The notes beneath the pieces were generated by a model. It was not told where the DNA came from. It made no database searches and was given only the letters and a program-made list of their open reading frames with translations. This document shows positions 15,255 through 24,848 of a stretch of 64,000 bases of DNA, piece after piece. This DNA is from JBBRHH01 sp963788015 (GTDB taxonomy: Bacteria; Planctomycetota; Phycisphaerae; Tepidisphaerales; Tepidisphaeraceae): contig CAWBEY010000012.1 of assembly GCA_963788015.1 (NCBI GenBank), forward strand, positions 620,001-684,000, in the 5' to 3' direction. Numbering within the stretch: position 1 is the first letter of the stretch; every line of letters starts with the position of its first letter. The position numbers were made by a program, and so were the translations under genes.

Positions 15255-17024
15255 CATGGCTTCTGGCCTGACGTGTCATTCCTATCCCGTCGGACTTTCA
15301 CACGGCGGCCTTTGATTTTGGTGGATTGGAGAGTTTCAATGACGTGGGCGGCCTGGTCTTCCGGCACTTCGACGATGGAGAAGTGGTCGGCGATTTCGAT
15401 GGCGCCGATCTGAGCACCGCGAGGCCGGATTCGTTGGCGATCGCGCCGACGAGGTCCTGCGGACGCAGGCCGCCGCGCCGGCCGGTGCCGATGAACAGGC
15501 GCGCCATGTTGAGGGCGGGGCCGGCATCGTGGGATGGGCCGCCACGCGGGGGCTTTCCCTTGCGCGGCTTTCCTGACGGATGCACGTCAAGGGGAGGCTT
15601 GCCCGAGCGGTCGCGAGGGGCATGCTCGCGCTTGCCCCTGCCGCCCGTTGGTCGCGGGGTGATTCAATCGGAAGAATCTCTTCCTCGGATTCGTCGGTTT
15701 CCAATCCGCTGGCCTGGTGGGCAAGCTTCACTGCCGCGAGGGCGATGTCCATAACCTCAAACTCTTCGGCCAAAGATTCAACGACGGCGCGGAAGCCGTC
15801 AAACTGGTCTTCGATGAGCGACTCGCGGACCGCGATGCGCGTGATCTCCATCCGCCGGGCGCGTAAATCGGCCTGGGAGGGGACGTGGGCGAACTCGATT
15901 TTCTGCCTCGTGGCCTGCTCGATGTTCCGAAGCATGCGCTGCTCGCGCGGCTCGGCCAGGGTGATCGCTACGCCTTCGCGGCCGGCGCGTCCAACCCGGC
16001 CGATGCGGTGGACGTACCCTTCGGGCGCGGACGGGACGTTGTAATTAACGACGTGAGACAGTTGCTCGATGTCCAGGCCACGAGCGGCCACGTCGGTGGC
16101 GATGACCAGATCGGTGGCGCCGGATTTCAGCTTTTTGATGACCCGCGTGCGCTGGTCCTGGTTCATGCCGCCGTGGAGGGCTTCAGCGCGATAGCCGCGC
16201 GCGGTAAGCGTTTCGGCCAGCTCGTCCACTTCATTGCGCGTGCGGCAGAAGACCAGCGCTGAGGCGGGGTTTTCGATGTCGAGAATCCGGCCAAGGGCGG
16301 CAAGCTTGTTGGGCCGGCGGACGAGGTAGGCAGTCTGGCGCACAAGCGGAACTTCGCCCTTGGCCAGCGGCTCGTGGCCGAGGTTGATGCGGATGGGATC
16401 GGTGAGATGTCGCTTTGCGATGGCGGCAATGCGCGGCGGGAGGGTTGCGGAAAAGAGGACGGTCTGGCGCGTTTCAGGCGTTTGCCCGAGGATCGCTTCG
16501 AGATCTTCGGCAAAGCCCATGTCGAGCATCTCGTCGGCCTCGTCGAGAATCACGTCAGCGATATTCTTCAGGGAGAGCGTTTCGCGGCGGATGTGATCAA
16601 GGGCACGGCCGGGCGTGGCGACGATCACATCGACGCCGCGCTGGAGGCCGCGAAGTTGCTGTCCAAACGGTTGGCCGCCATAGATGGGAAGAACGCTCGC
16701 ACCCACGGCGCGGCCATAACGATGCACGGCTTCAGAAACCTGCATGGCCAGTTCGCGCGTGGGAACAAGAATCAGCGCGGAAGGTTTGGCGCGGCCGTCG
16801 CCGCGGGCGAGGATGCGCTGGAGGAGCGGAAGCGCGAAGGCCGCGGTTTTGCCGGTGCCAGTGGCCGCCTGCCCAACAAGATCACGGCCGGCGATGAGAT
16901 GTGGAATGGCCTCGCGCTGGATGGGCGTTGGCTCTTCGTAGCCGAGGGCGGTGAGGGTTTGGAGGAGTCGCGGGTCGAGGCCCAGGGAGGTAAAGCCGGG
17001 GGTGGGGGTGGGTGGTTTGGACAT
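15255..17024 (-). CDS. deaD: DEAD-box ATP-dependent RNA helicase (DeaD/CsdA-like) with DbpA-type RNA-binding tail, frameshifted
   Basis: The start MSKPPTPTPGFTSLGLDP at 17024 gives a Q-motif (GYEEPTPIQREA), Walker A 'AATGTGKTAAF', motif Ia PTRELA, 'TPGRALDH', DEAD box 'VILDEADEMLDMGF', SAT 'LFSATLPP' and motif VI 'HRIGRVGRAGREG'. After an acidic and basic linker, the DbpA RNA-binding domain follows as MARLFIGTGRRGGLRPQDLV, then, after a frame break near 15425, AQIGAIEIADHFSIVEVPED ... KIKGRRVKVRR. A further break lies near 15648, so two single-base shifts in the tail must be joined. Cold-shock, ribosome-assembly and RNA-decay roles are known for the family. The upstream in-frame ATG at 17087 lacks a ribosome binding site. 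Confidence 0.88.
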
Positions 17025-17358
17025 GCGTGTGATGATCTGTTCTTGGTTAGAGCTTGGTTCGTGTGCAGATGCCGACGATGGGTTCACTCATTCTGGCGTC
17101 AAATTCTTCCCCTGTGGAGGAGTGATCTGGACCGGCTTCGCGTGTTGGTGGCGGTGGTGCAAAGGTTGCCATTTCACGTCAGCAGTGCGCCGACCGTTTC
17201 GGACTTCACCGATCACGCGCAATGGTCCAGCCACGCCCAAGACACTCCAGCACCATTTTCACCGATATTTGTGTGCGCTTTATCACGGCTTGCCAGAGAC
17301 GACCGCCGGATCGGCCGTGATTTGGGATTGCAGTTCCATAGGCACCTCAAAAGCACTT

Positions 17359-17586
17359 TCAGGCGGCACGTTGCCGCGAGTGGAGCTTGCCTCGACCATG
17401 TCCGGATTTGCGCCACTCGCGGCCAAAACGCGCCGCTTTGCGATAGGTTGCATCGTTCTGAAAAGTGCCGTGGATCTGGTCCATCCAGCCATTGATGTTT
17501 GTTAACGGTGCATCAACCTTACCAGTGAGGTTGGCTAGCTTCTGTTCCAGGATTGTGAGGCGGTCTTCTAGTTCCGTGAGGGTCAT
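17359..17586 (-). CDS. Small coiled-coil protein, antitoxin-like
   Basis: 75 codons from an ATG at 17586, with GGAA upstream. It begins with a leucine-heptad coiled coil (TLTELEDRLTILEQKLANL), then 'NGWMDQIHGTFQNDATYRKA' and 'ARFGREWRKS'. Short proteins with an N-terminal coiled coil and an 'F.ND..Y....R.GREWR' tail are common in planctomycetes, often before PIN-domain genes, but I see no PIN gene here. The last residues may be out of frame. Function is unknown. The 17025-17358 stretch contains no other supportable gene. Confidence 0.4.
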   Translation of the reverse strand: MTLTELEDRLTILEQKLANLTGKVDAPLTNINGWMDQIHGTFQNDATYRKAARFGREWRKSGHGRGKLHSRQRAA

Positions 17587-17675
17587 TTGAACATTTCCAA
17601 GCGCGTCACTATAGCTTACGCAGCCGTTGGTGACTATCACCGCGATGCCGCAAACCACCGGAAGTCGCGTTCACA

Positions 17676-18387
17676 TCAAGCATTCGGCCGATCGGTGCCC
17701 GCCTTCTGCATGATAAACAAATAATTAAAACCCCGCAGAAAAAAGTTCCCCTCCTCGGCCGCCGCGCGGTAGTTGCCCATCTCCAGCGTCTTGTTGTGCC
17801 GCACAACACTGATGACGTCCACCGGCTCGAACACCTTGCTCAGTCGGGCGAAGAGCTCGAAGCCCAGGGGATAAAACCCTTTGCCTTTAACGAACGAATC
17901 GCAGACGTAGAGCGCCATGTGATGGCCGGGTTTCAGGATGCGATGAATCTCGGCGATTACCTGTTCCATCGCCATGTAATATTCCGGCCCGGCGGCACTC
18001 AGCTTGCCGATGTCGCGCGGATCGGGGCCGTAGTCGATGTGGGTGGAATAGGGCGGATCGATGAAGACAAAATCGGCCTTGCCTGTCAGCTCGGGCGGGA
18101 GCTTGCGCATCCACACGGAAGATATCCTTGCGGGCTGGATGCACGTCATAGCCCAGCGCTCGCCGGCCAAGGTCGCGGGCGACGTCGAGCGTCGTGCCGC
18201 TGCCGGCACACGGATCGATGACAAGCTGATTGGGCTTGGTGTAGCGCTGCAACAGGTTCCAGATGATGTAGCTGGGCGTGGCGCCCTGATAGCCGGGAAG
18301 GCCCTGCTGCTTGTCGCCGTAGTCCTGCGATGGGTAGTCCCACAGGGTGGTGGGTTGAAGGCGAAGAGGGGGCTTGCGCGGCTTCAT
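17676..18387 (-). CDS. DNA (amino-)methyltransferase, N4/N6 type, frameshifted
   Basis: The opening MKPRKPPLRLQPTTLWDYPS leads to 'LVIDPCAGSGTTLDVARDLG', the FxGxG-type SAM-binding motif I. After a frame break near 18110 the sequence continues with 'KADFVFIDPPYSTHIDYG', the DPPY catalytic motif IV, and 'EIHRILKPGHHMALYVCDSF'. Motif I before motif IV means an order as in gamma/N4-type enzymes. Joined length is about 236 residues. No restriction gene is adjacent, so it is an orphan methylase unrelated to the type I system 30 kb away. Target sequence is unknown. One indel only, so it may be intact in the cell. Confidence 0.8.
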
Positions 18388-18466
18388 GAGGTTGATTGCA
18401 ACTTAGATGATCGGGCCGCCATTGCAAACGGGCGCAAGTCACCTTCGGTTCACACGACGTGGAGGA

Positions 18467-20713
18467 TCAATGCCCCTCCCGCGGCGGCACGGCGGCCATC
18501 GCGTGGGCCTCGGGCGGCGCCATCTCTTCCGTAATCACCTGCACCGGAATATCCGGCGGCAACAGCGCTTCCAGCCGCCTCTGAAAATGCCCCTTTACAA
18601 AATGATAGATCACGCCCTGACGGCTCGTGCCAATCAGCAGCCGCTCGCACGCATAAATGGCAGCGTTCTCGGCCAGCAGTTCGCCCGCATCCGGGCCAGT
18701 GTCGTACACGGGAATGATCGGCACCTTCAACTGATGAGCCAACTCAAGAAACCGCGCGAACGTTCGCTGGGCGGCCAGATCGGTGTCAATCGAAAGGGTC
18801 TTCTGGTTGCCGTATTTGAAGGAGAGGTTCACCTCGCGGATGAAACAAACGACAAGCGTCGCCTCTTCCTCTTTGGCCAGCCACATCCCGGCCATTGCCA
18901 GCGAATCCGAGCCATACGTGCCGATCAAAAGTTTCTTTGCGCGAATGCCTCGGGCGTCAATTGCTCGGCGATGGCCCGGCGCAGCAGACTCAGTCTGGGG
19001 CCTTTGCGCGTCGACATCTGCTTGTTGATCTGGCGGGCGGTGAGGCCCACCACCATAACGACGGTGACGAACAACAGCGCGTGGAGCTTCGTGCAGGCCA
19101 GTGTCACCCAGATGGCCAGCAGGACGATGCCCAGGATCATCATCGGCACCTTGCGGTGCATCCGGCGGAGGCGCGGATGGAGCGCGCACAGCGTGACGTT
19201 GATCGCCACCGCGCCGATCACGCCGATGGCGTAGAGGGCGGCCAGGCTTTCCAGATCGTGGCTGATGGCCAGGACAAGGATCGGGACACTGGCGGCAACA
19301 ACGGCCGGCATCCACGGCACGCCAAAGCGATTGAGTGCCTGCATGAACTGCGGGCAGCTCGCCATCGCGGGCCATGAGGTACTGAACTGAGATCATGTCC
19401 ATGATGGCGGTGTTGGCGGCCGAGAGCAGAAGCAGGCCGCCCACGATGCGCACCATCCATTCACCAGCGCCGTGGAGAAAGGCGTTGGTGTAATGGCCTG
19501 ACAGATACGCAAGCATGTCCTGGTAATGCTCAGCGCGGTCGAGGGGAAAGATGGCGAGCATGCAGAGGGCGAGCAAAACGTTGAACACAGCGACTTCGGC
19601 GGTGACCACCCAGATCGCTTTTCGGGCAGTGTGGGCCACGGGTTTTTTCATCACGCCGGTGAGATTGGCAATGGCCTCGACGCCCGACAGGGCAAGGACG
19701 ATGGAGACAAACGCGATCCACATGTCGCCGGGGCGGTGGTGGAGCGTGCCGAATTGCACGTTTTTCAGCGAGATCTGGGGATGGGCGCAGCAGGCGATGA
19801 GCAAAGTAATGAGCACCATGCCAACGGCCGCCACGAGCGCAAAGCCGCCGGTGTGCTTGGGGCCCATGAGATTGAACAGGCCGATCAGGCCGATGGCGAT
19901 AATCGCCCACAGGCCCGGCGAGTCGATGGCCAGGAGGCGCTCGGGCTGGGATTGAGAATAAAGCTCCTCCACGGCCGTCCGCCAACTTGGGTCAGTTGAG
20001 AGGGTGGAGTAGTCGGTCAACTGCTGGCGGCTCATGTGGCCAACGAACTTTAAGCGATGTTCGTCGGGGCTGTACCAGAACTTGTTGGTCTTGGTTTCCG
20101 GCGGCAACTGGATTCCACCGGGCAAGGCCGCGAGTTTTTGCTCGAACGCATCTTCATGTTCGAGCACGATATCGCCGCCGGCATCAACCGTCGGCGAGGG
20201 CGCGAGCGACGCCTCGGCCGGCCGCTCCTGGGCCACCTGGCGCTTCATCGGCAGGCCGAAGTAGTGAAATGCGTCCAAGGCGCTGAGGCTGGCGGTGACG
20301 GTGTAGTCCGCGAACAGGAGCAGCGCGCCGACGACTGCAAGCATCCGGCTACGGTGTTTGGCGGCCGTGTAGACGCCGCCGCCGTCAGGATAAATGCGGC
20401 AGATCTGGGTATAGGCCCAGCCGACGGCAACGATGAGGAGGCTCATCGCGAGAATGAGGTAAAAACTGGTCCGGCCGGCGAACAGGAACGCCAAGCCCAG
20501 CACATAAAGGCGGCTGGTGCCCCAGTCGCCAAAGAGCAGCCCAGCGGCCTGCCGCCACGTGACGTTCCGAGGCCGTTCGCTTGATAAAAGCGCCAGCGCC
20601 GCGGGCTTGTCCTGCCCGTTGTCTGATGAATGCATAGAGGACTGCTCAAAACACGAATGTACGGTCCCAAGGCCGCTCGCGGTTCCTGCCCGCGAAAGGC
20701 CGCCGTCATTCAT
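18467..20713 (-). CDS. APC-superfamily amino-acid permease fused to a universal stress (USP) domain, compensated frameshifts
   Basis: The N-terminal 600 or so residues have APC permease features: 'GLLFGDWGTSRLYVLGLAFL', 'DGGGVYTAAKHRSRML' and about 12 hydrophobic helices. Between early helices sits a soluble insert of about 130 residues (APSPTVDAGGDIVLEHEDAF ... QPERLLAIDSP). A single-base shift near 19370 moves the reading to another frame (helices NRFGVPWMPAVVAASVPILV ... ALLFVTVVMVVGL), and a second near 18930 restores it. The C-terminal 145 residues are a USP domain with the ATP-binding 'IGTSRQGVIYHFVKGHFQRR'. Permease-USP fusions couple transport to nucleotide sensing. Start is uncertain: 20713 or the ATG at 20635. 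Confidence 0.8.
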   Translation of the reverse strand: MNDGGLSRAGTASGLGTVHSCFEQSSMHSSDNGQDKPAALALLSSERPRNVTWRQAAGLLFGDWGTSRLYVLGLAFLFAGRTSFYLILAMSLLIVAVGWAYTQICRIYPDGGGVYTAAKHRSRMLAVVGALLLFADYTVTASLSALDAFHYFGLPMKRQVAQERPAEASLAPSPTVDAGGDIVLEHEDAFEQKLAALPGGIQLPPETKTNKFWYSPDEHRLKFVGHMSRQQLTDYSTLSTDPSWRTAVEELYSQSQPERLLAIDSPGLWAIIAIGLIGLFNLMGPKHTGGFALVAAVGMVLITLLIACCAHPQISLKNVQFGTLHHRPGDMWIAFVSIVLALSGVEAIANLTGVMKKPVAHTARKAIWVVTAEVAVFNVLLALCMLAIFPLDRAEHYQDMLAYLSGHYTNAFLHGAGEWMVRIVGGLLLLSAANTAIMDMISVQYLMARDGELPAVHAGTQSLWRAVDAGRCCRQCPDPCPGHQPRSGKPGRPLRHRRDRRGGDQRHAVRAPSAPPPDAPQGADDDPGHRPAGHLGDTGLHEAPRAVVRHRRYGGGPHRPPDQQADVDAQRPQTESAAPGHRRAIDARGIRAKKLLIGTYGSDSLAMAGMWLAKEEEATLVVCFIREVNLSFKYGNQKTLSIDTDLAAQRTFARFLELAHQLKVPIIPVYDTGPDAGELLAENAAIYACERLLIGTSRQGVIYHFVKGHFQRRLEALLPPDIPVQVITEEMAPPEAHAMAAVPPREGH

Positions 20714-21047
20714 TGATTTGCACAGCGATAGCTCGGAGGTCGCGCCAGCAAACTAAAAGATTGCTGCCACAGGAGAGCTTACGTTGTGCCCTTTCACATG
20801 CCTACGGGGTTAGCTGACGGGCTGGGGCCTGAAAGTGCCCTGGGGTCTGACTCAAGACCCCTGCGCCCCTGTTTCTGGTTGAATCAAATTTCTCCAAAAA
20901 CGTTGGGTTCCCCGCACCAGTCCAACGGGACTGATCTCGGCGGTCACATGCAGAAAATCCTAAGCGGGAGGCGGCGGCCATGTCAACTGACAGCCAGATG
21001 AACGCGTGACTCCAAATCGTTCATCTCCAAAAGACAGTGCCAGAGCT
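20714..21047. other. Intergenic stretch with a hairpin
   Basis: 334 bases between the permease and the DUF4440 gene. I find no convincing gene. A 7-bp stem (GGGGTCT/AGACCCC, 20842-20861) lies in a GC-rich block; there is no T-tract, so it is not a standard terminator. Confidence 0.4.
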
Positions 21048-21509
21048 TCACCTGGCGGGGGCGGTGGTGGGCGGGAGCTTGCAAGACTGCCACGCAAGCA
21101 GGCGCCAGTGGCCATCTTCCTGACGGTAAACTGCAAGAAAACCAAGCGTCGCCGCGGCCGGACCTTTGTCCGACACAGTCTCAATAGCAGCCCGGCCGGT
21201 CATGGTGGCGATGGTGGGAGCGGCCAGAGTAAAAGTGCGCTCCTGATAATTAAACTGCGTGTACTTCAGCCGGCCGGTGGTGAGGCTCTCAACCAGCGAA
21301 GCCTTCGTGTCGATGCCGCCGGTAGAGTGGGCATAGCGAAGATCATCGGAGAGCAGTGGAGAGAGCTTGGCCGGATCGGCAGCAAGGGTGGCCGCGACGC
21401 GAGTGTCGTCAGCCAGGCGAAGTGGGGCGAGAGCAGGATCGTCGGCAGCGCGGAGGGAGAGGGTGGTGAGCGGGAGGAGGGAGAGGAGGGCGGCGAGGAG
21501 GTATTTCAT
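21048..21509 (-). CDS. Exported DUF4440/SnoaL-like (NTF2-fold) protein
   Basis: 153 residues. AAAGG stands 9 bases before the ATG. A signal peptide (MKYLLAALLSLLPLTTLSLR, cut after AA) is followed by one cone-shaped NTF2-like domain: 'LLSDDLRYAHSTGGIDTKAS', 'YTQFNYQERTFTLAAPTIA', and the closing 'FLAVYRQEDGHWRLLAWQS' that is characteristic of DUF4440. Such proteins are periplasmic and bind small ligands or act as isomerases or hydrolases; the substrate is unknown. It stands alone, 208 bases from the NUDIX gene upstream. Confidence 0.75.
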   Translation of the reverse strand: MKYLLAALLSLLPLTTLSLRAADDPALAPLRLADDTRVAATLAADPAKLSPLLSDDLRYAHSTGGIDTKASLVESLTTGRLKYTQFNYQERTFTLAAPTIATMTGRAAIETVSDKGPAAATLGFLAVYRQEDGHWRLLAWQSCKLPPTTAPAR

Positions 21510-21717
21510 TGGTGGCCTTTGGTTGACAGGAGCGGGGGAGAATAGCGGGGCCGCGCGGACTAGACAATGAATGTTTTCTATTGGATCGTGACGCCTGATT
21601 ATTTGCTCATCGACACCAGAACACTCCCGGAGATATGCCCAGCATTGGGAGGCTCCGTCGAGAGGCGCGGACGAGCATGGGCTTCAAGGACGCAGGCCGA
21701 TTGACTCGCTTCGCCCA

Positions 21718-22164
21718 TTAGCGGATCACCGTAATGGGTTCCGCCGCAAATGCATCGCGAATCCGTGGCAGTTGATCCGGAAATATCTCGGCCGGAAGCT
21801 CCGTGCGGTCGAACCAGGCCATGGCGTTTGATTCTTCGTTCATCTTGAGCTCTCCGCCCGTAACGCGGCATTCGAAGGTGAGGCTGACATAGTGAACGAG
21901 ATCGCCGCTGGGGTAGCGGGTGGTTGTGAAATTCGGGTCGCCGTAGACGCCGATCAGGCGGATGACTTCGACGTCGTACCCGCTTTCCTCCTTCACCTCG
22001 CGCTGGACGGCCTCGACAAGCGTTTCGCCGACCTCGATCGCGCCGCCAGGAAGACCCCAGACGTTGAAGTCCGAACGGCGCTGCAGAAGAATCCGGCCCC
22101 GCTCATCAAAGACGGCGGCGTCGGTGGCGGTGCGACGGAGGTGGGTGGGGTCAGGGGTGGGCAT
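21718..22164 (-). CDS. NUDIX hydrolase
   Basis: 148 residues with a canonical Nudix box: GAIEVGETLVEAVQREVKEE followed by SG, matching G-x5-E-x7-REUxEExGU with all catalytic glutamates. Upstream 'ILLQRRSDFNVWGLPGG' is the strand that normally precedes it. GGAGG lies 7 bases before the ATG at 22164. Enzymes of this size hydrolyse nucleoside diphosphates linked to another moiety (X), for example ADP-sugars or oxidised dNTPs. Specificity cannot be read from sequence. Cytoplasmic. Confidence 0.9.
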   Translation of the reverse strand: MPTPDPTHLRRTATDAAVFDERGRILLQRRSDFNVWGLPGGAIEVGETLVEAVQREVKEESGYDVEVIRLIGVYGDPNFTTTRYPSGDLVHYVSLTFECRVTGGELKMNEESNAMAWFDRTELPAEIFPDQLPRIRDAFAAEPITVIR

Positions 22165-22248
22165 GGCATTCCTCCGGCAGATTGACGACCATTATGCCGG
22201 TGTTCGGGCCAGCAAAGCAGGGGCAGGACAAAACTGCGGGAAGGGCAT

Positions 22249-22428
22249 TCAGGTGCCGGGTGTTCGCGCACCTTTGACGTGGATTTGGGCGGCGTTGGAG
22301 GTGGGAGCTGCCGAGGATGTTTCGGATTTTTGTCGGATGGACTCGAGAGACTGCGTGCGCTGATCGCCTAAAACGCGGAGCATGGCCCAGACGCACAAGA
22401 TCGATCCAAAAATAAACCCGTATGCCAT
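22249..22428 (-). CDS. Small single-pass membrane protein
   Basis: 59 residues from an ATG at 22428 with GAGGAG about 10 bases upstream. The N-terminus is one hydrophobic helix (MAYGFIFGSILCVWAML); the rest is polar and Ser/Thr/Ala-rich. It lies between rsmB and the NUDIX gene on the same strand and may be a leader-like or assembly small protein. I do not recognise it. Confidence 0.45.
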   Translation of the reverse strand: MAYGFIFGSILCVWAMLRVLGDQRTQSLESIRQKSETSSAAPTSNAAQIHVKGARTPGT

Positions 22429-22481
22429 GTGGAGAGGCTCCTCATTGACAGCATCGGCATGATAAAGGGGGGTGGTTGAAT

Positions 22482-23759
22482 CTACCGGCGGGTGAGCAGG
22501 GCAAAATAGCCGCCATCGTGATAATTGCCCGGATCGTCGTCTGATTCGGGCAGGGTGGATTGTTGATCGAGCAATTCGAAGGAGGGATGGCGGCCAAGAA
22601 AGACATTGATGCGCTGCTGGTTTTCGTCGGGCCAGATGCTGCACGTGCTGTAGACCAGGCGGCCGCCAGGTTTCAGGCATTGGGCCGTGTCATTCAATAT
22701 GCGGTCCTGCAGTTTTTGAAGCGACACGAGTTGCTGCGACGTCTGCACGTAGCGCGCCTCTGCACGGCGCGCCATCACGCCGCTGTTGCTGCATGGAACA
22801 TCGATCAGGATTCGGTCGTAAAGACGCGGATCGTCGGTCGAAAGATCTCCGATCATACCGATCTGACGGACGCGCACGTTTGTATATTCGCGCTGCTTCA
22901 CGGTCCGCAGCAGTGCTTCACATCTCGCGGCCGAGGGGTCAATTGCAACCACAAGCCCCTCATCCCCCGCCATCTCCCGCATTTGAATTGTCTTGGTCCC
23001 CATGCCACTGCACCGGTCCATCACAACGTCCCCAAGTCGGACGCCAAGTTGCTCCACGACTCTGGCGGCCGTGGGGTCCTGGACCTGGGCCAACCGCCGC
23101 TGGGCCCACTCGGCCAAGAGTGCCTGCTTTGCGCCTTCAACTACGACGATGCCATTCTGCTTGTGCGGGCGAACAACAACGCCCGACCCAGCCAAGTGCT
23201 CTGGCGATACGCCTGGGGCAAGCCGCATAAGCGTTGGCGGCTCGCAATTGTCGTGGCCGCAGATTTCGATCGCACGCTCCCAACCCAGAAGCGACGCAAG
23301 CCGATCAAATAGCTCCGGCGGATGGGACAGCACCACCTCCGTATAACGGTGCGGGTCAGGCTGGGCAGCGGGCAAGGGCGGTTGAGGTTCGCGAACGGCT
23401 TTCCGCAAGACAGCGTTCACGAAGCCCGAGGCGCGGCCGAGGCCGAGCCGTTTGGCCTGTTCCACTGCCTCGTTAACGGCCGCCGAGTCCGGGATGCGCT
23501 GGAGGAAGCGGAGTTGGTAGAGGCCGATGACGATGATCTTCTGCACCAGCGGGTCGATGCTCTTCAAGGCCCGGCCGGAATAATGCTGAAGAAGGTGTTG
23601 GAGCAGGAGAAGGTTTTTCACCACGCCAATTTCAATCTGCTCAGCCAATGCGCGATCGCGCGAGTCGCGAACATCGGATGCGCTCTTCACAAACGCGCGC
23701 GGCAAAAGATCGGCCGGCCAATGGGGAAGGCTCTTGCGGTCCAGACTCGAAAGTGCCAT
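22482..23759 (-). CDS. rsmB: 16S rRNA (cytosine-C5)-methyltransferase, RsmB-like
   Basis: About 425 residues from MALSSLDRKSL at 23759. An open frame continues upstream, but that part overlaps fmt. The N-terminal NusB-like domain is visible ('ALAEQIEIGVVKNLLLLQHL', 'IDPLVQKIIVIGLYQL', 'DSAAVNEAVEQAKRLGLGRA'). The methylase domain has motif I 'DRCSGMGTKTIQMREM', motif IV 'DVPCSNSGVMARR' with the releasing Cys, and motif VI 'VYSTCSIWPDENQQ' with the nucleophilic Cys. The usual 'GxGGKT' motif I is replaced by GMGTKT. It methylates C967 (E. coli numbering) of 16S rRNA. It follows fmt in the same orientation, the common fmt-rsmB pairing. Confidence 0.9.
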   Translation of the reverse strand: MALSSLDRKSLPHWPADLLPRAFVKSASDVRDSRDRALAEQIEIGVVKNLLLLQHLLQHYSGRALKSIDPLVQKIIVIGLYQLRFLQRIPDSAAVNEAVEQAKRLGLGRASGFVNAVLRKAVREPQPPLPAAQPDPHRYTEVVLSHPPELFDRLASLLGWERAIEICGHDNCEPPTLMRLAPGVSPEHLAGSGVVVRPHKQNGIVVVEGAKQALLAEWAQRRLAQVQDPTAARVVEQLGVRLGDVVMDRCSGMGTKTIQMREMAGDEGLVVAIDPSAARCEALLRTVKQREYTNVRVRQIGMIGDLSTDDPRLYDRILIDVPCSNSGVMARRAEARYVQTSQQLVSLQKLQDRILNDTAQCLKPGGRLVYSTCSIWPDENQQRINVFLGRHPSFELLDQQSTLPESDDDPGNYHDGGYFALLTRR

Positions 23760-23805
23760 ATCACGTGCGGACAATGTGAAGCCATTGTAGCGCACGCGCA
23801 AGAAT

Positions 23806-24753
23806 TTAATCCACGTTGTCGAGGCGCATGCCCGGTTCCCACGCATGGCCATTGCGATACGCTTGCAGGGACATGGGGCGCTTGCCTTCCGGCTGAACTT
23901 CCATGATTTCCAGCCCATGTTGATCCGCTGCGCCCACGTTCCCAACATTATCGATCACACCCGCCGGCGCATCGGTGGCCCCGACAGAACGGGCTCGCAC
24001 TAGCACAAGACGGCCGAGCGTGTTGCCCGAGGCGTCGATCAGCCTGACCCGGCAGCCCGGCCAGGGAGACAGCCCCCGAATATGGCAAGCCAACGCTCTG
24101 GCTGTTTGCGTCCATTCCAGCCGAGCCATTTCACGGCTTAGCTTTGGGGCGGCGGTCGCGAGCGATTCATCCTGCGCTTGCTCGATGGCCGTGCCCGTTG
24201 AAAGTGCTTCGACCACCTGCAAAACAAGGCCGCCCCCATCCTCCGCAAGCCGGTCATGCAGTTCCCCGGCCGTCTCCGATTCACCAATGTTCAGTTCCGA
24301 TTGGGCCAAAATCATGCCCGCGTCCATGCGCTGCGCCAGGCGGATAACAGAGTTGCCGGTGGTCGTTTCGCCCCGAAGAATCGCCCAATTGATCGGTGCC
24401 GCACCGCGATATTTCGGCAGCCGCGACGCGTGCAGGTTGATGCTGCCGAGCCTGGGGCGATTGACCAAGTCCGGGCCGATCTTTTGTCCAAACGCAATCA
24501 CCACCATGAGGTCCGCATCCCCTATCACTTCGCTGTTGATGTTCTCGGTGCGCAGCAGCGGCAAATTCTCGGCCAGCGCAAAGCGTGAAATGGGGGTGGG
24601 CGTCACTTTGCCACCACGCCCGGCCGGTCGATCCGGCTGGGAAATCACTCGAACGATCTCGTGCCCCGCCCCGCGCAGCGCGCGAAGCGACGGCAGGCCA
24701 AACTCGCCGCTGCCGGCAAACATGATGCGCAATGGATTCACCCATGAAAGCAT
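23806..24753 (-). CDS. fmt: Methionyl-tRNA formyltransferase
   Basis: About 315 residues. MLSWVNPLRIMFAGSGEFGL at 24753 is the likely start; the open frame extends to 24825 without a ribosome binding site. It has the formyl-THF binding strand 'IMFAGSGEFGLPSLRAL', the catalytic-site block 'GSINLHASRLPKYRGAAPIN' (the SLLP motif replaced by ASRLP, with Asn and His in 'NLHAS'), and the substrate loop 'VISQPDRPAGRGGKVTPTP'. The C-terminal OB domain ends with 'AYRNGHAWEPGMRL'. It formylates initiator Met-tRNA in the cytoplasm. The gene is divergent from the DUF1501 gene at 24849, with less than 100 bases between starts. Confidence 0.92.
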   Translation of the reverse strand: MLSWVNPLRIMFAGSGEFGLPSLRALRGAGHEIVRVISQPDRPAGRGGKVTPTPISRFALAENLPLLRTENINSEVIGDADLMVVIAFGQKIGPDLVNRPRLGSINLHASRLPKYRGAAPINWAILRGETTTGNSVIRLAQRMDAGMILAQSELNIGESETAGELHDRLAEDGGGLVLQVVEALSTGTAIEQAQDESLATAAPKLSREMARLEWTQTARALACHIRGLSPWPGCRVRLIDASGNTLGRLVLVRARSVGATDAPAGVIDNVGNVGAADQHGLEIMEVQPEGKRPMSLQAYRNGHAWEPGMRLDNVD

Positions 24754-24848
24754 CGGGGTCGGAGGGCCTGTTTGCAATGGCTCGTTTTTAAGAGTGCCAA
24801 CGGCGCTTTGGCGGGACGTGTACAATGTGCAGAATGGTCGATTCGATC

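Noticed and set aside
15116..15271. Short plus-strand frame ending RYQFLRDDWRVKLVRRM and six more residues
   Set aside because: The charged pattern is suggestive, but it overlaps the helicase 3' end and has no start support or homologue that I recognise.
20786..21001. 71-codon plus-strand frame in the permease-DUF4440 gap
   Set aside because: No ribosome binding site or family features; the sequence looks like intergenic repeat-type DNA.
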